From positions 1 to 36,715 of the forward strand of contig JADLDR010000092.1 in assembly GCA_020846535.1 (NCBI GenBank): a DNA stretch of 36,715 nt, read 5' to 3'. The notes under the pieces are model-generated. The model was not told the origin of the DNA, did not search any database, and saw only the letters and a program-made list of their open reading frames with translations. The number at the start of each line of letters is the position of its first letter. Positions within the stretch are counted from its first letter, which is position 1. Positions 22,338 to 31,070 of this stretch are shown here, one piece after another. This stretch comes from Armatimonadota bacterium. GTDB lineage: Bacteria > Armatimonadota > JADLDR01. The position numbers and the translations under genes were made by a program.

Positions 22338-23544
22338 AGTTGACTACCGGAAACTCCACGTCAATGCGCGACCCCTGTCCGGGCGAGGAGTCGATGTTAA
22401 TCTGGCCGCCCAGCAGCAGCACCCGCTCTTGCATGCCCATGAGGCCGAAGGATTCACGGCCCGCTGTCCCTGCCAGCACGCTCTGCACGTCGAAGCCTGC
22501 CCCATCATCGCAGACCGCCGCTTTCAGGCGGTTCCCGGTGTGGTTCAGGGTAATGGTGACATTGCGGGCGCGGGCGTAGCGGACGATATTGGTAAGGGCT
22601 TCCTGGACGATGCGGAAAACGGCGGTTTCCAGCTGGGGCGGATAGCGTCTTTCCTCCAGGCCCTCTGTCTTGATTCGGGTATGAATCCCGACCGGCTCGA
22701 TGGTGTTCCGCACGTACCACCGGATGGCAGGCTCCAGTCCAAGATCGTCCAACACAATCGGGCGAAGCTCGTAGATGAGGCGGTGTACATCTTCCAGGAT
22801 GGAGTTCGCCATGTCCTTGATGCGTTCCACCTGGCCCTGGGCGGCAGCCATCTCGTCAGGCAGGGATTGCTGGAGCAGGTCGAGGTTGATGATGAGGGCG
22901 GTCAAATCCTGGCTCCGGCTGTCGTGGAGGTCTCGGGCGATACGCCTCCGCTCCTCCTCCTGGGCGTTCACCAGCTTGTGGAGCAGCACGCCGTACATCC
23001 GGTTGGCTTCGCAGGCGGAGCATTTCTGGCACTTCATGCAGTGGCACAGGACCAGAAAGAAAGCGATCATCGTGCCTGCGGACAGAACGCCCCACAGGAA
23101 AGGCGGCTCCCCAAGCCGGGCCGGAGACCAGAGGGCTGTCGCCCCCAGAAGGACGGCCATCATCAGGGAAACCGTCCGGAGACGGTCGCGGAAATCGCCC
23201 GCAAGCTGAACCGCCTTGAGGGTCGGAATGGCGATGAGGACTTCCAGAGGGGCGTTCAGAAGGCGCGAGGCGAGGGCCACAAAAAAGGCTTCCAGGGCGG
23301 CGCAGGCCGTCACCAGAAACCGCTCACGCCCCTTCCAGCGGACATAACCCAGATGCAGCGCCCCGGTTCCCAGGGTGAAAAAGGCCAGCCCTGCCAGCAG
23401 GCCGGGCCGCTGAAGCGATCCAGGGTTCATTCCCCAGGCGGCCAGCGCGGTGACAGGGACAAGCAGATACTTGACCCCGATACCTACCTTCCGATCAACC
23501 CCGTAAACGGCGGCCAGCTCCTCCTGTGCCAGAGGACAGCGCAT
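22300..23544 (-). CDS. NarX-type membrane sensor histidine kinase with a juxtamembrane Cys cluster
   Basis: A 414-residue kinase. Residues about 24-168 form five or six membrane helices with no large periplasmic domain. A HisKA_3 domain follows, with phospho-acceptor H207 (RIARDLHDSRSQ), then an HATPase domain with EALTNIVRYA, DDGAGFD and GLMGMQERV. Right after the last helix there are five closely spaced cysteines: C167, C169, C172, C175 and C178 (LCHCMKCQKCSAC), at the cytoplasmic face just before the dimerisation helix. This could bind metal or an Fe-S cluster, or act as a thiol switch, which would suit a redox sensor. A purine-rich ribosome site (AGGGAGGGAG) precedes the ATG, and a promoter at 23587-23615 lies just upstream. 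Confidence 0.9.
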   Translation of the reverse strand: MRCPLAQEELAAVYGVDRKVGIGVKYLLVPVTALAAWGMNPGSLQRPGLLAGLAFFTLGTGALHLGYVRWKGRERFLVTACAALEAFFVALASRLLNAPLEVLIAIPTLKAVQLAGDFRDRLRTVSLMMAVLLGATALWSPARLGEPPFLWGVLSAGTMIAFFLVLCHCMKCQKCSACEANRMYGVLLHKLVNAQEEERRRIARDLHDSRSQDLTALIINLDLLQQSLPDEMAAAQGQVERIKDMANSILEDVHRLIYELRPIVLDDLGLEPAIRWYVRNTIEPVGIHTRIKTEGLEERRYPPQLETAVFRIVQEALTNIVRYARARNVTITLNHTGNRLKAAVCDDGAGFDVQSVLAGTAGRESFGLMGMQERVLLLGGQINIDSSPGQGSRIDVEFPVVNYGIKTHLDLVSG

Positions 23545-23586
23545 CGTCTCCCTCCCTTACCCGGCACGAAAATTCCAATTAGAAAC

Positions 23587-23615
23587 ATTATAACTCACGG
23601 TTCGCTCATTTTCAA
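23587..23615 (-). promoter_or_regulatory. Predicted kinase promoter formed at the edge of the 246-bp element
   Basis: On the minus strand TTGAAA (23610-23615, inside the element) stands 17 bp from a perfect TATAAT (23587-23592, in flanking DNA). It points to the kinase ATG at 23544, leaving a leader of about 35 nt. It mirrors the arrangement upstream of ahbC. Confidence 0.65.
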
Positions 23616-23986
23616 GGCAGTTTCTGAAATGGGACCCCTGGATCCCTCGGGAAGGGGGTTGTGGGTCGGTTTGAAGGCCTTTCCCAGTCCCGTCAAGGCC
23701 AACGGTATCCTTCGATTATAACTTGATAGGTCTCGTATACGAAGGCTCTATTCTCTATAGAGTGACTAGAGACAGGAATCCCACTATATAACCCGAGTTG
23801 TTACCTACCCGAATTGAGGTCTATGCGGGGTAGGGGCGCGATTCATCGCGCCCTGCCAGGCGTTGGGCGCGATGAATCGCGCCCTTACAGCGGCAAACGG
23901 GACTGGCCCCGGGCTAGGTAGCAACTTGGGTTATATAGGGATTTCCCAGATCTTGTGGTCTGCCCAAAAAATGAGCGAAGCATGAA
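23594..23986. mobile_element. Second copy of the 246-bp element, interrupted by another element
   Basis: The ends CTCACGGTTCGCTCATTTT and AAAAAATGAGCGAAGCATGA are inverted repeats that match copy A (9169-9414). Flanks TATAA and TATAG are a slightly changed 5-bp target duplication. Without the insertion at 23791-23931 and its duplicated TATATA, the length is close to copy A. There is no coding capacity. It fills the gap between the dehydratase stop (23997) and the kinase gene. Confidence 0.85.
23791..23931. mobile_element. 141-bp non-coding element nested in copy B
   Basis: The ends ACCCGAGTTGTTACCTA and TAGGTAGCAACTTGGGT are inverted at 15 of 17 positions, and TATATA flanks each side (23785-23790, 23932-23937). 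Copy A has a single uninterrupted CACTATATAGGG at this place, which fixes the insertion point. The interior holds two palindromic blocks of GGGCGCGATTCATCGCGCCC type. Confidence 0.85.
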
Positions 23987-23996
23987 TATAGAGTTC

Positions 23997-24968
23997 CTAT
24001 GGCCTCCGCCGCCCCATAATTTCCGCCAGCTTTTCCAGGGTCAGGTTCCCGCCGCTCAGGATGAGGACAACCTTTTTCCCTAGAAGCCTTTCCTTGATCT
24101 GAAAGGCCGCTGCGGTAGCGGCTGCGCCCGCGCCCTCGGCCAGTTGGTGCGTGGTTTCCAGGAGGGCCAGGATCGCCTCTTCCATTTCGGCCTCGCTAAC
24201 CAGGATGAAATCGTCCAGGTATCGCCGCAAGATGCCCAGAGTGAACTCGAAGGCGTAGCGGGTCGCCAGCCCTTCGGCAAAGGTATCGGCGGACCCGGTG
24301 GAAAGAAGCTGGCCGCTTTTCCAGGAGCGGCAGATCGCCGGGGCGTTTTCGGCCTGCACCCCGATCACCTGCAACTGCGGGCGGATACGCTTGGCGGCCA
24401 GACAGTGCCCGCAGGCCCCGCTCCCCCCGCCGATGGGGGCCAGGATCACGTCCGCATCGGGCAAATCCTCGATGACCTCCAGGGACAGGGTGGCGACCCC
24501 GGCGATCAGAAGCGGCTCGTTGGCCGGGTGGATGTACCGCCAGCCCTCCTCCGTCGCTTTCGATTCCGCCCACAGCCTGGCTTCATCGAAATCCCTGCCG
24601 TGCAGCGCCACCTCCGCCCCCAGCGCCTCCATCGCCGTCACCTTGTAGGGGTTGGCCCCCACCGGCGCGGCGATACACGCCTTCACCCCGAAGGCGCGGG
24701 CGGCATAGGCGATAGACTGCCCGTGATTGCCTGTCGAGGCGGTGATGACGCCCCTCTGCCGCTCCTCCGCAGAGAGCCGGGACAGCAGGTAGATGCCTCC
24801 GCGCACCTTGAAGGCCCCGATAGGCTGCATGTTCTCGTATTTGATGTATACCTCGCAGCACAGCCGCCCGGAGAGCGCCGCCGAATGGAGAAAAGGCGTG
24901 CGCGGCAGATATCGGCTGACCACCTGCCGGGCCGCGAAGATATCGCTCAAGGAAGGTTCTTCCCACAT
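23997..24968 (-). CDS. Threonine/serine dehydratase (PLP-dependent, short form)
   Basis: A 323-residue fold-type II PLP enzyme. The Schiff-base lysine is K54 (GAFKVRGG), the substrate loop is TASTGNHGQS (77-86), the phosphate-binding glycine loop is PIGGGSG (178-184), and the cofactor ring contact is SGGN (305-308). It deaminates threonine or serine to the 2-oxo acid and ammonia in the cytoplasm. There is no C-terminal ACT regulatory domain, as in catabolic TdcB-type or serine racemase-like enzymes. I choose the ATG at 24966-24968, which has GAGGAG seven bases upstream, over an ATG ten codons earlier. It is divergent from the NPCBM glycosidase gene, with 187 bp between them, and has no evident tie to the cytochromes downstream. 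Confidence 0.88.
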   Translation of the reverse strand: MWEEPSLSDIFAARQVVSRYLPRTPFLHSAALSGRLCCEVYIKYENMQPIGAFKVRGGIYLLSRLSAEERQRGVITASTGNHGQSIAYAARAFGVKACIAAPVGANPYKVTAMEALGAEVALHGRDFDEARLWAESKATEEGWRYIHPANEPLLIAGVATLSLEVIEDLPDADVILAPIGGGSGACGHCLAAKRIRPQLQVIGVQAENAPAICRSWKSGQLLSTGSADTFAEGLATRYAFEFTLGILRRYLDDFILVSEAEMEEAILALLETTHQLAEGAGAAATAAAFQIKERLLGKKVVLILSGGNLTLEKLAEIMGRRRP

Positions 24969-25045
24969 AAAAGCTCCTCGCCGCAGTTTTTTTATCATTC
25001 GCTTTTATCGGCGTTCTTCCCTCCGGTTCCCCCTTTCATCTGCAA

Positions 25046-25063
25046 GCAGGGAACTTGCCCTGC
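25046..25063. promoter_or_regulatory. Small palindrome in the divergent gap, possible operator
   Basis: GCAGGG (25046-25051) and CCCTGC (25058-25063) form a dyad between the divergent dehydratase and glycosidase genes. It could be an operator, but nothing links it to a regulator, and no clear -35/-10 pair is visible beside it. Confidence 0.25.
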
Positions 25064-25155
25064 CTGTCGAAAAGGCAACCGTGGAGGATGTTTCTCTGCT
25101 CCACCTATTCGCTCTCATCCGAAATTCCGGAACATCTCTCATATGGAGGCAATCC

Positions 25156-28100
25156 ATGCGTTTTCGGTTCATCCTTGCAGCCCTGCTGCTGGCGGGCGGC
25201 GTCCGGGCCCAGCAAAAAGAGTACCTCAGCGACATCCCGCAGCGGTTTTCAATGGTGCAGATGGGATGGGGCGAGCTGGGTCTGGATACAGCGGCCCACG
25301 CGCCCGGGCAGAAGCCGCTCTCCCTGGCTGTCGGGAGCAAAGCTTATGCCAAAGGGCTGGGCCACCACGCGTCCGGAGAGATCGTTGTCGAACTGAACGG
25401 CGAGTACGATCTGTTCGAATGCGAGGTGGGCGTCCAGAAGCAGCCTTACGGCGACGGCAGCGTTATCTTCCGCGTCTTTGTGGACGGCAAGAAGCGGTTC
25501 GACAGCGGCGTCATGCGCCAGAAAAACCCGGCCCGGCCCGTGCGCCTGAACGTCTCCGGAGCCGATGAGCTTCGCCTGGCGACTGCCGACGCGGGCGATG
25601 GGATCACCTGCGATGTGGCGAACTGGGCAAACGCCCGTCTGACCCGCTCTCCGGTTCCGAAAACACCCGACCGCCCGAAGGAGCCGCCGATGGATATCGC
25701 CCGGTTCGCCCGCGTCATGAGCTGGGCCCCGGCCCGCATGGATGGCAGCCGCGCCAACCGGGTCGAGGAGTTCCGGGCGGAGGATGTCTTCCTCGGAACG
25801 GAGATTCGCCCTTCCGCAGAGGGCGTCTATACTGCCGCCGGGTCCATCGGCCTGCAATGGATGGAGCGCCGCCGTTTGAGGGAGTTGGCCCTGGAGTTTG
25901 CCGGGAGCGAAGCGCCTCCTACGGACGGCGCGGCGGTGCAGGGCTGGTTCGGGGAATCGGCTTGGCAGGGGCAGTGGCTGCCCCTCAGAGGAAGCGTGGT
26001 GCGACAGGAAAACCGCTGGCGCTTCCACGCACAGGGCCAGCCGGACCCCAACCTGGCGAAAGGAACCCTTAAAATCCGCTGGATACTTCCTTTCGGGCCG
26101 GTGGCCGTCAAAATGCTGACAGCGATCTCCCTGGCTCGTTGGGATACCGTCACTCTCAGGCTGGAGGCGAACCGCCTTCAATCCGAGCAGGGCCATATTG
26201 AAGTCTATAACGGTGAAATCATCGAGCCGTCCGGTTCCGCCTTCACAAAAACCTGGGACATCTCTTCCCCTCTGCGCCTGCCGGTCCGATATAGCAGGCC
26301 CCAGGTCGGCAAGCTGGATAGAACCGTCCTCCGGTTCCGGCTTCCCGGCGGCGCGTTCGGGGTGGCCGTCGACGATGTGCTGGAAAACGGCGGCGTATGG
26401 GTCAGGGATGCGGACCTCTATGTCACCTACGAGCCGGGCGGGATGGCGCTCGCGGCCTATCGCCGGAAAAACGCCGGGCGCAAAACCGTCCTGCAAAGGG
26501 TGCGCTTCATGCCTGACCAGACCCTGGCCCGGGCGATGCGGAAAGCTCGCAACCCCATCCAGAACAACGGCCCGGTGATGCTTTCATTGGCCTGGGATAA
26601 CCATAAATTCGTGGTGCAGCGCGAAGGGGCCATCCAGTTCGAGCGCCACCCGGACAGCGCCGATCAACTGCTCTACTACCCGCTTAAATATGCCTGTTCC
26701 CTCACCCCGCGCTTCGGCTCCGGAGCCAATCCCGGCCTGACGCGCCGGATGGAAGAGGGCTGGCTGCCCGCTCCCATCATCACTATCAAAGAGGGAGGTG
26801 TCGCCTACCGCCAGCGCGCCTTTGTCGCGCCCTATCGAAACGAAACCCAAAGGCCGCTCGGAGTGGCGGAATTCACTATCGAAAACACGCTGCCCCGGCC
26901 CGCCCCTGTCTCTCTGGCGATCTCCTGTATGGCCGACGCGGAAAAACAGACGCCTGCCGACGGCCAGAAAACCCCCGGTGGGGCCGCGTTCCGGGCCGAA
27001 GGGCAACTGCTGGCCGCTATCGATACCACAGAGGCCGGGGCGTTGCAGGCCGATGTCGAGGGCGGGATCTTTCGCCTGAACGGCACGCTGCCCGCCCACT
27101 CCCGGGCCAGGTGTTATGCCTATATCCCCCAGTGGAAGGCAACATCTGATGAGGCAGGCGCGCTATCTGGAGGGGCAGACTTGGGCAGTGCGATGGCCGA
27201 CTACTGGAAGCGCATCATGGCTTCTGCGGCGGGCATCGCGGTTCCCGACCCCTTCCTGGAAAACCTCATCCGGGCCTCCCAGGTACACTGCCTGATCGCC
27301 GCCCGCAGCGAGGACGAGGGAAGGCGGGTGGCCCCCTGGATCGCTTCGATGATCTACGGCCCCCTGGAGAGCGAGGCCAATTCCATCATCCGCGGGATGC
27401 AGTGGCTGGGGCATACCGATTTCTCCCGCCGCTCTCTGGAATATTTTATCCACCGCTACAGCCCGGCGGGGTTCCTCACCACCGGCTACACTCTGATGGG
27501 AACCGGCTGGCATCTCTGGACTCTGGGCGAATATTACCGGATCACCAAAGACAGCGACTGGCTTCAAAAAGCGGCCCCCGAAGTGGCGAGGGTCTGCCAG
27601 TGGGTCATCGAGCAGCGCCGCAAAACCATGCAGACCCGCGCCTCCGGCGAAAAAGCGCCCGAATACGGCCTCATGCCCCCGGGCATCATCGCCGACTGGA
27701 ACGCCTTCGCCTACTACTTCGCCCTGAATGGCTACTATTATGCCGGCCTGAAGCATGCGGCGGAGGCATTGCACGATATAGGCTACCCGGGAGCCGACAG
27801 TCTGCTGGAGGAAGCGGGCCGGTTCCGGCAGGACATCCTCCGCGCCTACCGCTGGACGCAGGCCCGGATGCCGGTCTACCGCCTGCAAAGCGGCGACTGG
27901 GTGACAGGCTACCCCTCCCAACTGCACGGCCCCGGCCCCACCTCCCAGTTCTTCCCCGGCGAGGACGGCAACCGGAGCTGGGCCTATGACGTGGAGGCGG
28001 GCGCGCAGCAGCTTGTGCCGCAGGGCATTCTGGAGCCGAGCAGCCCCGACGTATCCCGGATGCTCGACCATCTGGAGGACGTGCAGTTCCTTTCCGAAGG

Positions 28101-28698
28101 GTGGTTCGATTACCCGGCGGATCTATCGCGCAAAGACTGGTTCAACCGGGGCGGCTTCTCCAAAGTCCAGCCCTATTACACCCGGAACGCCGAAATCTAC
28201 GCCCTCCGCGATGAGGCCAAACCCTTCGTCCGCTCCTATTTCAACTCCCTGGCTTCTCTGGTCAGTGAGGAGAATATGTCGTTCTGGGAGCATTTCCGCA
28301 ACGCCGGGGCCTGGAACAAGACGCATGAAACCGGATACTTCCTCCACCAGACCCGCCTCATGCTTCTGATGGAGCGCGGCCCCGATCTCTGGCTGACCCC
28401 GCTCATCCCTTCGGATTGGCTGAAAGACGGCAAAACGGTTTCCCTGCGAAACGCCCCGTCCTGCTTCGGCCCGGTGAGCTATCGGATCCATTCCCGGATC
28501 GCTCGCGGCTATATCGAGGCGGTAATCGAGCCGCCCGCCTCCGGAGAACTGCAATCCGTCGTCCTCCGCCTGCGCCATCCCGGAGGCAAGCCCATCCGCT
28601 CCGCCAGCGTCAACGGGGAGAAAGTGAGCGCCGTCAGCAGGGATACGATCAGGCTGAAACCGGGCAGGGGAGAATTGAAAGTAAGGGCGGAGTTTTGA
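25156..28698 (+). CDS. Secreted NPCBM-domain glycosidase with predicted (alpha/alpha)6-type core
   Basis: A 1180-residue exported protein. The ATG at 25156 has GGAGG at 25145-25149 and opens a signal peptide (MRFRFILAALLLAGGVRAQQ); the frame remains open upstream but that part lacks such features. Residues 22-163 are an NPCBM/NEW2 carbohydrate-binding domain (KGLGHHASGEIVVEL, FECEVG, VIFRVFVDGKK, CDVANWANARL). The middle (about 170-670) is beta-rich. From about 676 to 1090 there is a helical region with LGEYYRITKDSDWL and Trp/Tyr/Glu-rich loops, like six-hairpin glycosidases of the GH63/78/95 kind. A beta-sandwich ends the protein. It likely removes sugars from a complex glycan in the periplasm or outside the cell. 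The GH family is not certain. It heads a plus-strand gene run. Confidence 0.75.
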   Translation: MRFRFILAALLLAGGVRAQQKEYLSDIPQRFSMVQMGWGELGLDTAAHAPGQKPLSLAVGSKAYAKGLGHHASGEIVVELNGEYDLFECEVGVQKQPYGDGSVIFRVFVDGKKRFDSGVMRQKNPARPVRLNVSGADELRLATADAGDGITCDVANWANARLTRSPVPKTPDRPKEPPMDIARFARVMSWAPARMDGSRANRVEEFRAEDVFLGTEIRPSAEGVYTAAGSIGLQWMERRRLRELALEFAGSEAPPTDGAAVQGWFGESAWQGQWLPLRGSVVRQENRWRFHAQGQPDPNLAKGTLKIRWILPFGPVAVKMLTAISLARWDTVTLRLEANRLQSEQGHIEVYNGEIIEPSGSAFTKTWDISSPLRLPVRYSRPQVGKLDRTVLRFRLPGGAFGVAVDDVLENGGVWVRDADLYVTYEPGGMALAAYRRKNAGRKTVLQRVRFMPDQTLARAMRKARNPIQNNGPVMLSLAWDNHKFVVQREGAIQFERHPDSADQLLYYPLKYACSLTPRFGSGANPGLTRRMEEGWLPAPIITIKEGGVAYRQRAFVAPYRNETQRPLGVAEFTIENTLPRPAPVSLAISCMADAEKQTPADGQKTPGGAAFRAEGQLLAAIDTTEAGALQADVEGGIFRLNGTLPAHSRARCYAYIPQWKATSDEAGALSGGADLGSAMADYWKRIMASAAGIAVPDPFLENLIRASQVHCLIAARSEDEGRRVAPWIASMIYGPLESEANSIIRGMQWLGHTDFSRRSLEYFIHRYSPAGFLTTGYTLMGTGWHLWTLGEYYRITKDSDWLQKAAPEVARVCQWVIEQRRKTMQTRASGEKAPEYGLMPPGIIADWNAFAYYFALNGYYYAGLKHAAEALHDIGYPGADSLLEEAGRFRQDILRAYRWTQARMPVYRLQSGDWVTGYPSQLHGPGPTSQFFPGEDGNRSWAYDVEAGAQQLVPQGILEPSSPDVSRMLDHLEDVQFLSEGWFDYPADLSRKDWFNRGGFSKVQPYYTRNAEIYALRDEAKPFVRSYFNSLASLVSEENMSFWEHFRNAGAWNKTHETGYFLHQTRLMLLMERGPDLWLTPLIPSDWLKDGKTVSLRNAPSCFGPVSYRIHSRIARGYIEAVIEPPASGELQSVVLRLRHPGGKPIRSASVNGEKVSAVSRDTIRLKPGRGELKVRAEF

Positions 28699-28714
28699 AA
28701 TAAGGAAACACCCG

Positions 28715-30811
28715 ATGAATCGCAAAGAGTTTTTGCAATCCTGTATGGGAGCTGTGATCCTGGCGAAAGCGAGCGGGGATGCGCCTGCGGAAAGGGCAGA
28801 AGAGCCGATGAACGAGGATCGCAAATCGAAGGTATCGCTGCGTGTCAGCACCTATTACTGGATGGACGAGCGGCGCTGCGCGGAACTCCTGGAACTGTGC
28901 CGCGCCTATGCCCGGACACTGGACGAGGTGGCCTTTTTCACCTCCCTGACGCACCCACCCCTACCGCTGCCGCTCATCGAGGAAAGGGCGGGCATCCTGG
29001 CTTCCATTATCCCTCGTTTCAAGGAGGCCGGGCTGAAGGCGGGTATCAATCACCTGGCAACCATGGGGCATCACGACGAAAACCTGGACTATTCCCTGAA
29101 CGAGCCCTGGCAGCGGGTGATGGATATCCGTGGCAACACCATCCGGGGCTGCTTTTGCCCCTCCGACGACCGTCTCATGCGCTATAACGCCGCCGCCTAT
29201 ACCGCCCTGGCGAAAGCGGGGCCGGACTTTATCTGGATCGATGACGATGTGCGGATGGCGGGGCACGGCCCTCTCCAGCACGTCTGCTTCTGCGATCTCT
29301 GCCTGGCGAAATTCGCCCGCGAAACCGATACTCGGAAGTGGACCCGGGAAAGCCTTCAGGAAGCCTTCAACGCCGGCCCAATTGAAGATCGCCTCCTCTG
29401 GCGCAGGCGGTGGTTGGAGCATAACCGGCGGATGATCGGCGACCTGATGGCCGCCATTCGCAAGACGGTGGACAGCACGGACAGCCGCCTTCCTCTCGGA
29501 TCGATGAGCGGCGAGATCTTCTACGGCGGTTGCGGCTACGGCGAGTGGGCGGAAGCCCTGAAAGGCAGGCAGAACGTTCCCGTCAAATGGCGGCCCGGCG
29601 GAGGCTTCTACACCGATGCCGCTCCTGGCGAGATGTTCGGCAAGGCCCACTCCATCGGCAGGCAGTCCGAGCAGTTGCCCCTTTCCGTCACTGATATCCA
29701 GTCGGAGATCGAGTGCTTCCCCTATCAGCGCCTCAAAAAAAGCGCGACCATCCTGGCCCTGGAGGGAGCCGCCTACATTGCGGCAGGCTGCACGGGCGCG
29801 GCCCTCAACCTGTTCGGCATCGCCGCAGACCCCTTCCAGGAATACCTGCCCTATTTCGAGAAGATGGAGTCCTGGCGAGAGTTTTACGAAAAGGAGGCGC
29901 AGGCGTTCGGTAGAAGCCGCTGCAAGGGCCTCTGGCCCGCCGCCAACCGGGACTATTTCGCCTCTTTCAATATCGACGGCGACTGGCTGGCGGCCCCGGC
30001 ATGGGCCACGCCGGGCGAGGCGGCGGAGATGGCGGAGATCGGTCTGCCGGCAGCCTATTCCCAGGAAGGCGCGGCCCTGGCCCTCCTGAGCGGGGACGCC
30101 AGCCTGTCCTTCAGCCATGAGGAAATCCTGAATCTCCTTTCAGGCGGCGTTCTGGCCGATGCCGCCGCGCTGGCCCGGCTGAACGATTCCGGATACGGCG
30201 AATACACCGGCTTCGAGATCGCCGGAGCGCGGGAGGCCGACACCCTGGAAATCCTGACCGGCGACGAGTTGAACGGCAGCTTTTCCGGCTGGCACCGCGA
30301 CTGCCGCCAGTCCTTCTGGCCGGAAACCGCCTTCCTCCTGAACCCGACCGCGCCCGGCGCGCGCGCCCTCTCCGAAGGTCGGGACTTCGGCGGTAACCGG
30401 CTGGGCATCCTGAGCGGGGCCTTCGAGAACAGAGCAGGTGGCCGGATCGCTATCTGCGGCTACTATCCCTGGCGCTCCTTGCAGTCGCTTTCCAAATCGT
30501 CCCAGGTGAAGGCCCTCTGCCGGTGGCTCTCCCGCGACACCCTGCCCGCCTATATCGATTCCTACCACAAAATCGTCCTATGGAGCCGCCAGGATATCCG
30601 AGGCAATACCGCCCTCTTCCTCCTGAACGCCTCCCTGGACGCCGCTAAAAAAATCCGCCTCCACCTCCTTTCTACCGGCGAGCGGGCCGCCCTTGTCACC
30701 CCCGATGGCCGCACCCGCCTCCTCAAGCGAAGCGCCGTCCAGGAAGGCTACGCGGCCTACGACATCCCCAAACTCGAAGCATGGGAGGCGGCGCTGCTGG
30801 TGCAGATATAG
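28715..30811 (+). CDS. Predicted TIM-barrel glycoside hydrolase-like protein
   Basis: A 698-residue protein starting 16 bp after the glycosidase stop, with TAAGGA upstream of the ATG. The N-terminus (MNRKEFLQSCMGAVILA) is like a weak, Tat-like signal with Arg-Lys in place of Arg-Arg. The first half reads as a TIM barrel: WMDERRCAELLEL, KEAGLKAGINH, DFIWIDDDVRM (near 172) and a CFCDLCLAKFA cysteine motif (near 192), as in uncharacterised beta-galactosidase-like proteins. The second half resembles a class I amidotransferase-like and beta-sandwich arrangement seen in GH42-type enzymes. Catalytic residues cannot be assigned with confidence; the paired Asp/Glu in IDDD are candidates. Context suggests action on the same glycan as its neighbours. 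Confidence 0.6.
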   Translation: MNRKEFLQSCMGAVILAKASGDAPAERAEEPMNEDRKSKVSLRVSTYYWMDERRCAELLELCRAYARTLDEVAFFTSLTHPPLPLPLIEERAGILASIIPRFKEAGLKAGINHLATMGHHDENLDYSLNEPWQRVMDIRGNTIRGCFCPSDDRLMRYNAAAYTALAKAGPDFIWIDDDVRMAGHGPLQHVCFCDLCLAKFARETDTRKWTRESLQEAFNAGPIEDRLLWRRRWLEHNRRMIGDLMAAIRKTVDSTDSRLPLGSMSGEIFYGGCGYGEWAEALKGRQNVPVKWRPGGGFYTDAAPGEMFGKAHSIGRQSEQLPLSVTDIQSEIECFPYQRLKKSATILALEGAAYIAAGCTGAALNLFGIAADPFQEYLPYFEKMESWREFYEKEAQAFGRSRCKGLWPAANRDYFASFNIDGDWLAAPAWATPGEAAEMAEIGLPAAYSQEGAALALLSGDASLSFSHEEILNLLSGGVLADAAALARLNDSGYGEYTGFEIAGAREADTLEILTGDELNGSFSGWHRDCRQSFWPETAFLLNPTAPGARALSEGRDFGGNRLGILSGAFENRAGGRIAICGYYPWRSLQSLSKSSQVKALCRWLSRDTLPAYIDSYHKIVLWSRQDIRGNTALFLLNASLDAAKKIRLHLLSTGERAALVTPDGRTRLLKRSAVQEGYAAYDIPKLEAWEAALLVQI

Positions 30812-30946
30812 GAGGAAAGCACTCCCCCAGCCCCCTCTTGCTACTGATACCCGACACATTTGGAGAAAGGATGGCAAATCGAGACATGAACCTGATGGCC
30901 AGGGATCGACGGAATGGAATTCCGAAGCTTACGGGCGCTTCGCGTC

Positions 30947-31050
30947 ATGCGTTCCTCCGGGACGCAGATTGGATAAGGTATAAGCTGGATTTGGCTTTCT
31001 GAGAGAGATTGTCCAAAATATGCAGAGCCCCGCGTCCTGGAGGGACGCAT
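30947..31050. repeat. Inverted repeat of GCGTCCCTCCGGGACGC type
   Basis: Arms 30947-30965 (ATGCGTTCCTCCGGGACGC) and 31032-31050 (GCGTCCTGGAGGGACGCAT) are inverted with about two mismatches. Each arm is itself palindromic. It lies in the 534-bp gap between two plus-strand genes, which also holds the element at 31071-31256 and GC-rich pieces at 30822-30841 and 31164-31186; I see no gene there. Confidence 0.55.
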
Positions 31051-31070
31051 AGCTGCCGGCTCGTAAGATT

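Noticed and set aside
22321..23721. A 466-codon plus-strand open frame opposite the kinase gene
   Set aside because: It runs through the kinase and into the 246-bp repeat; its sequence shows no domain, while the minus strand has a full kinase.
24793..25155. Upstream extension of the NPCBM glycosidase frame by 121 codons
   Set aside because: The extension overlaps the divergent dehydratase gene and lacks a signal peptide; the ATG at 25156 has both a ribosome site and a signal peptide.
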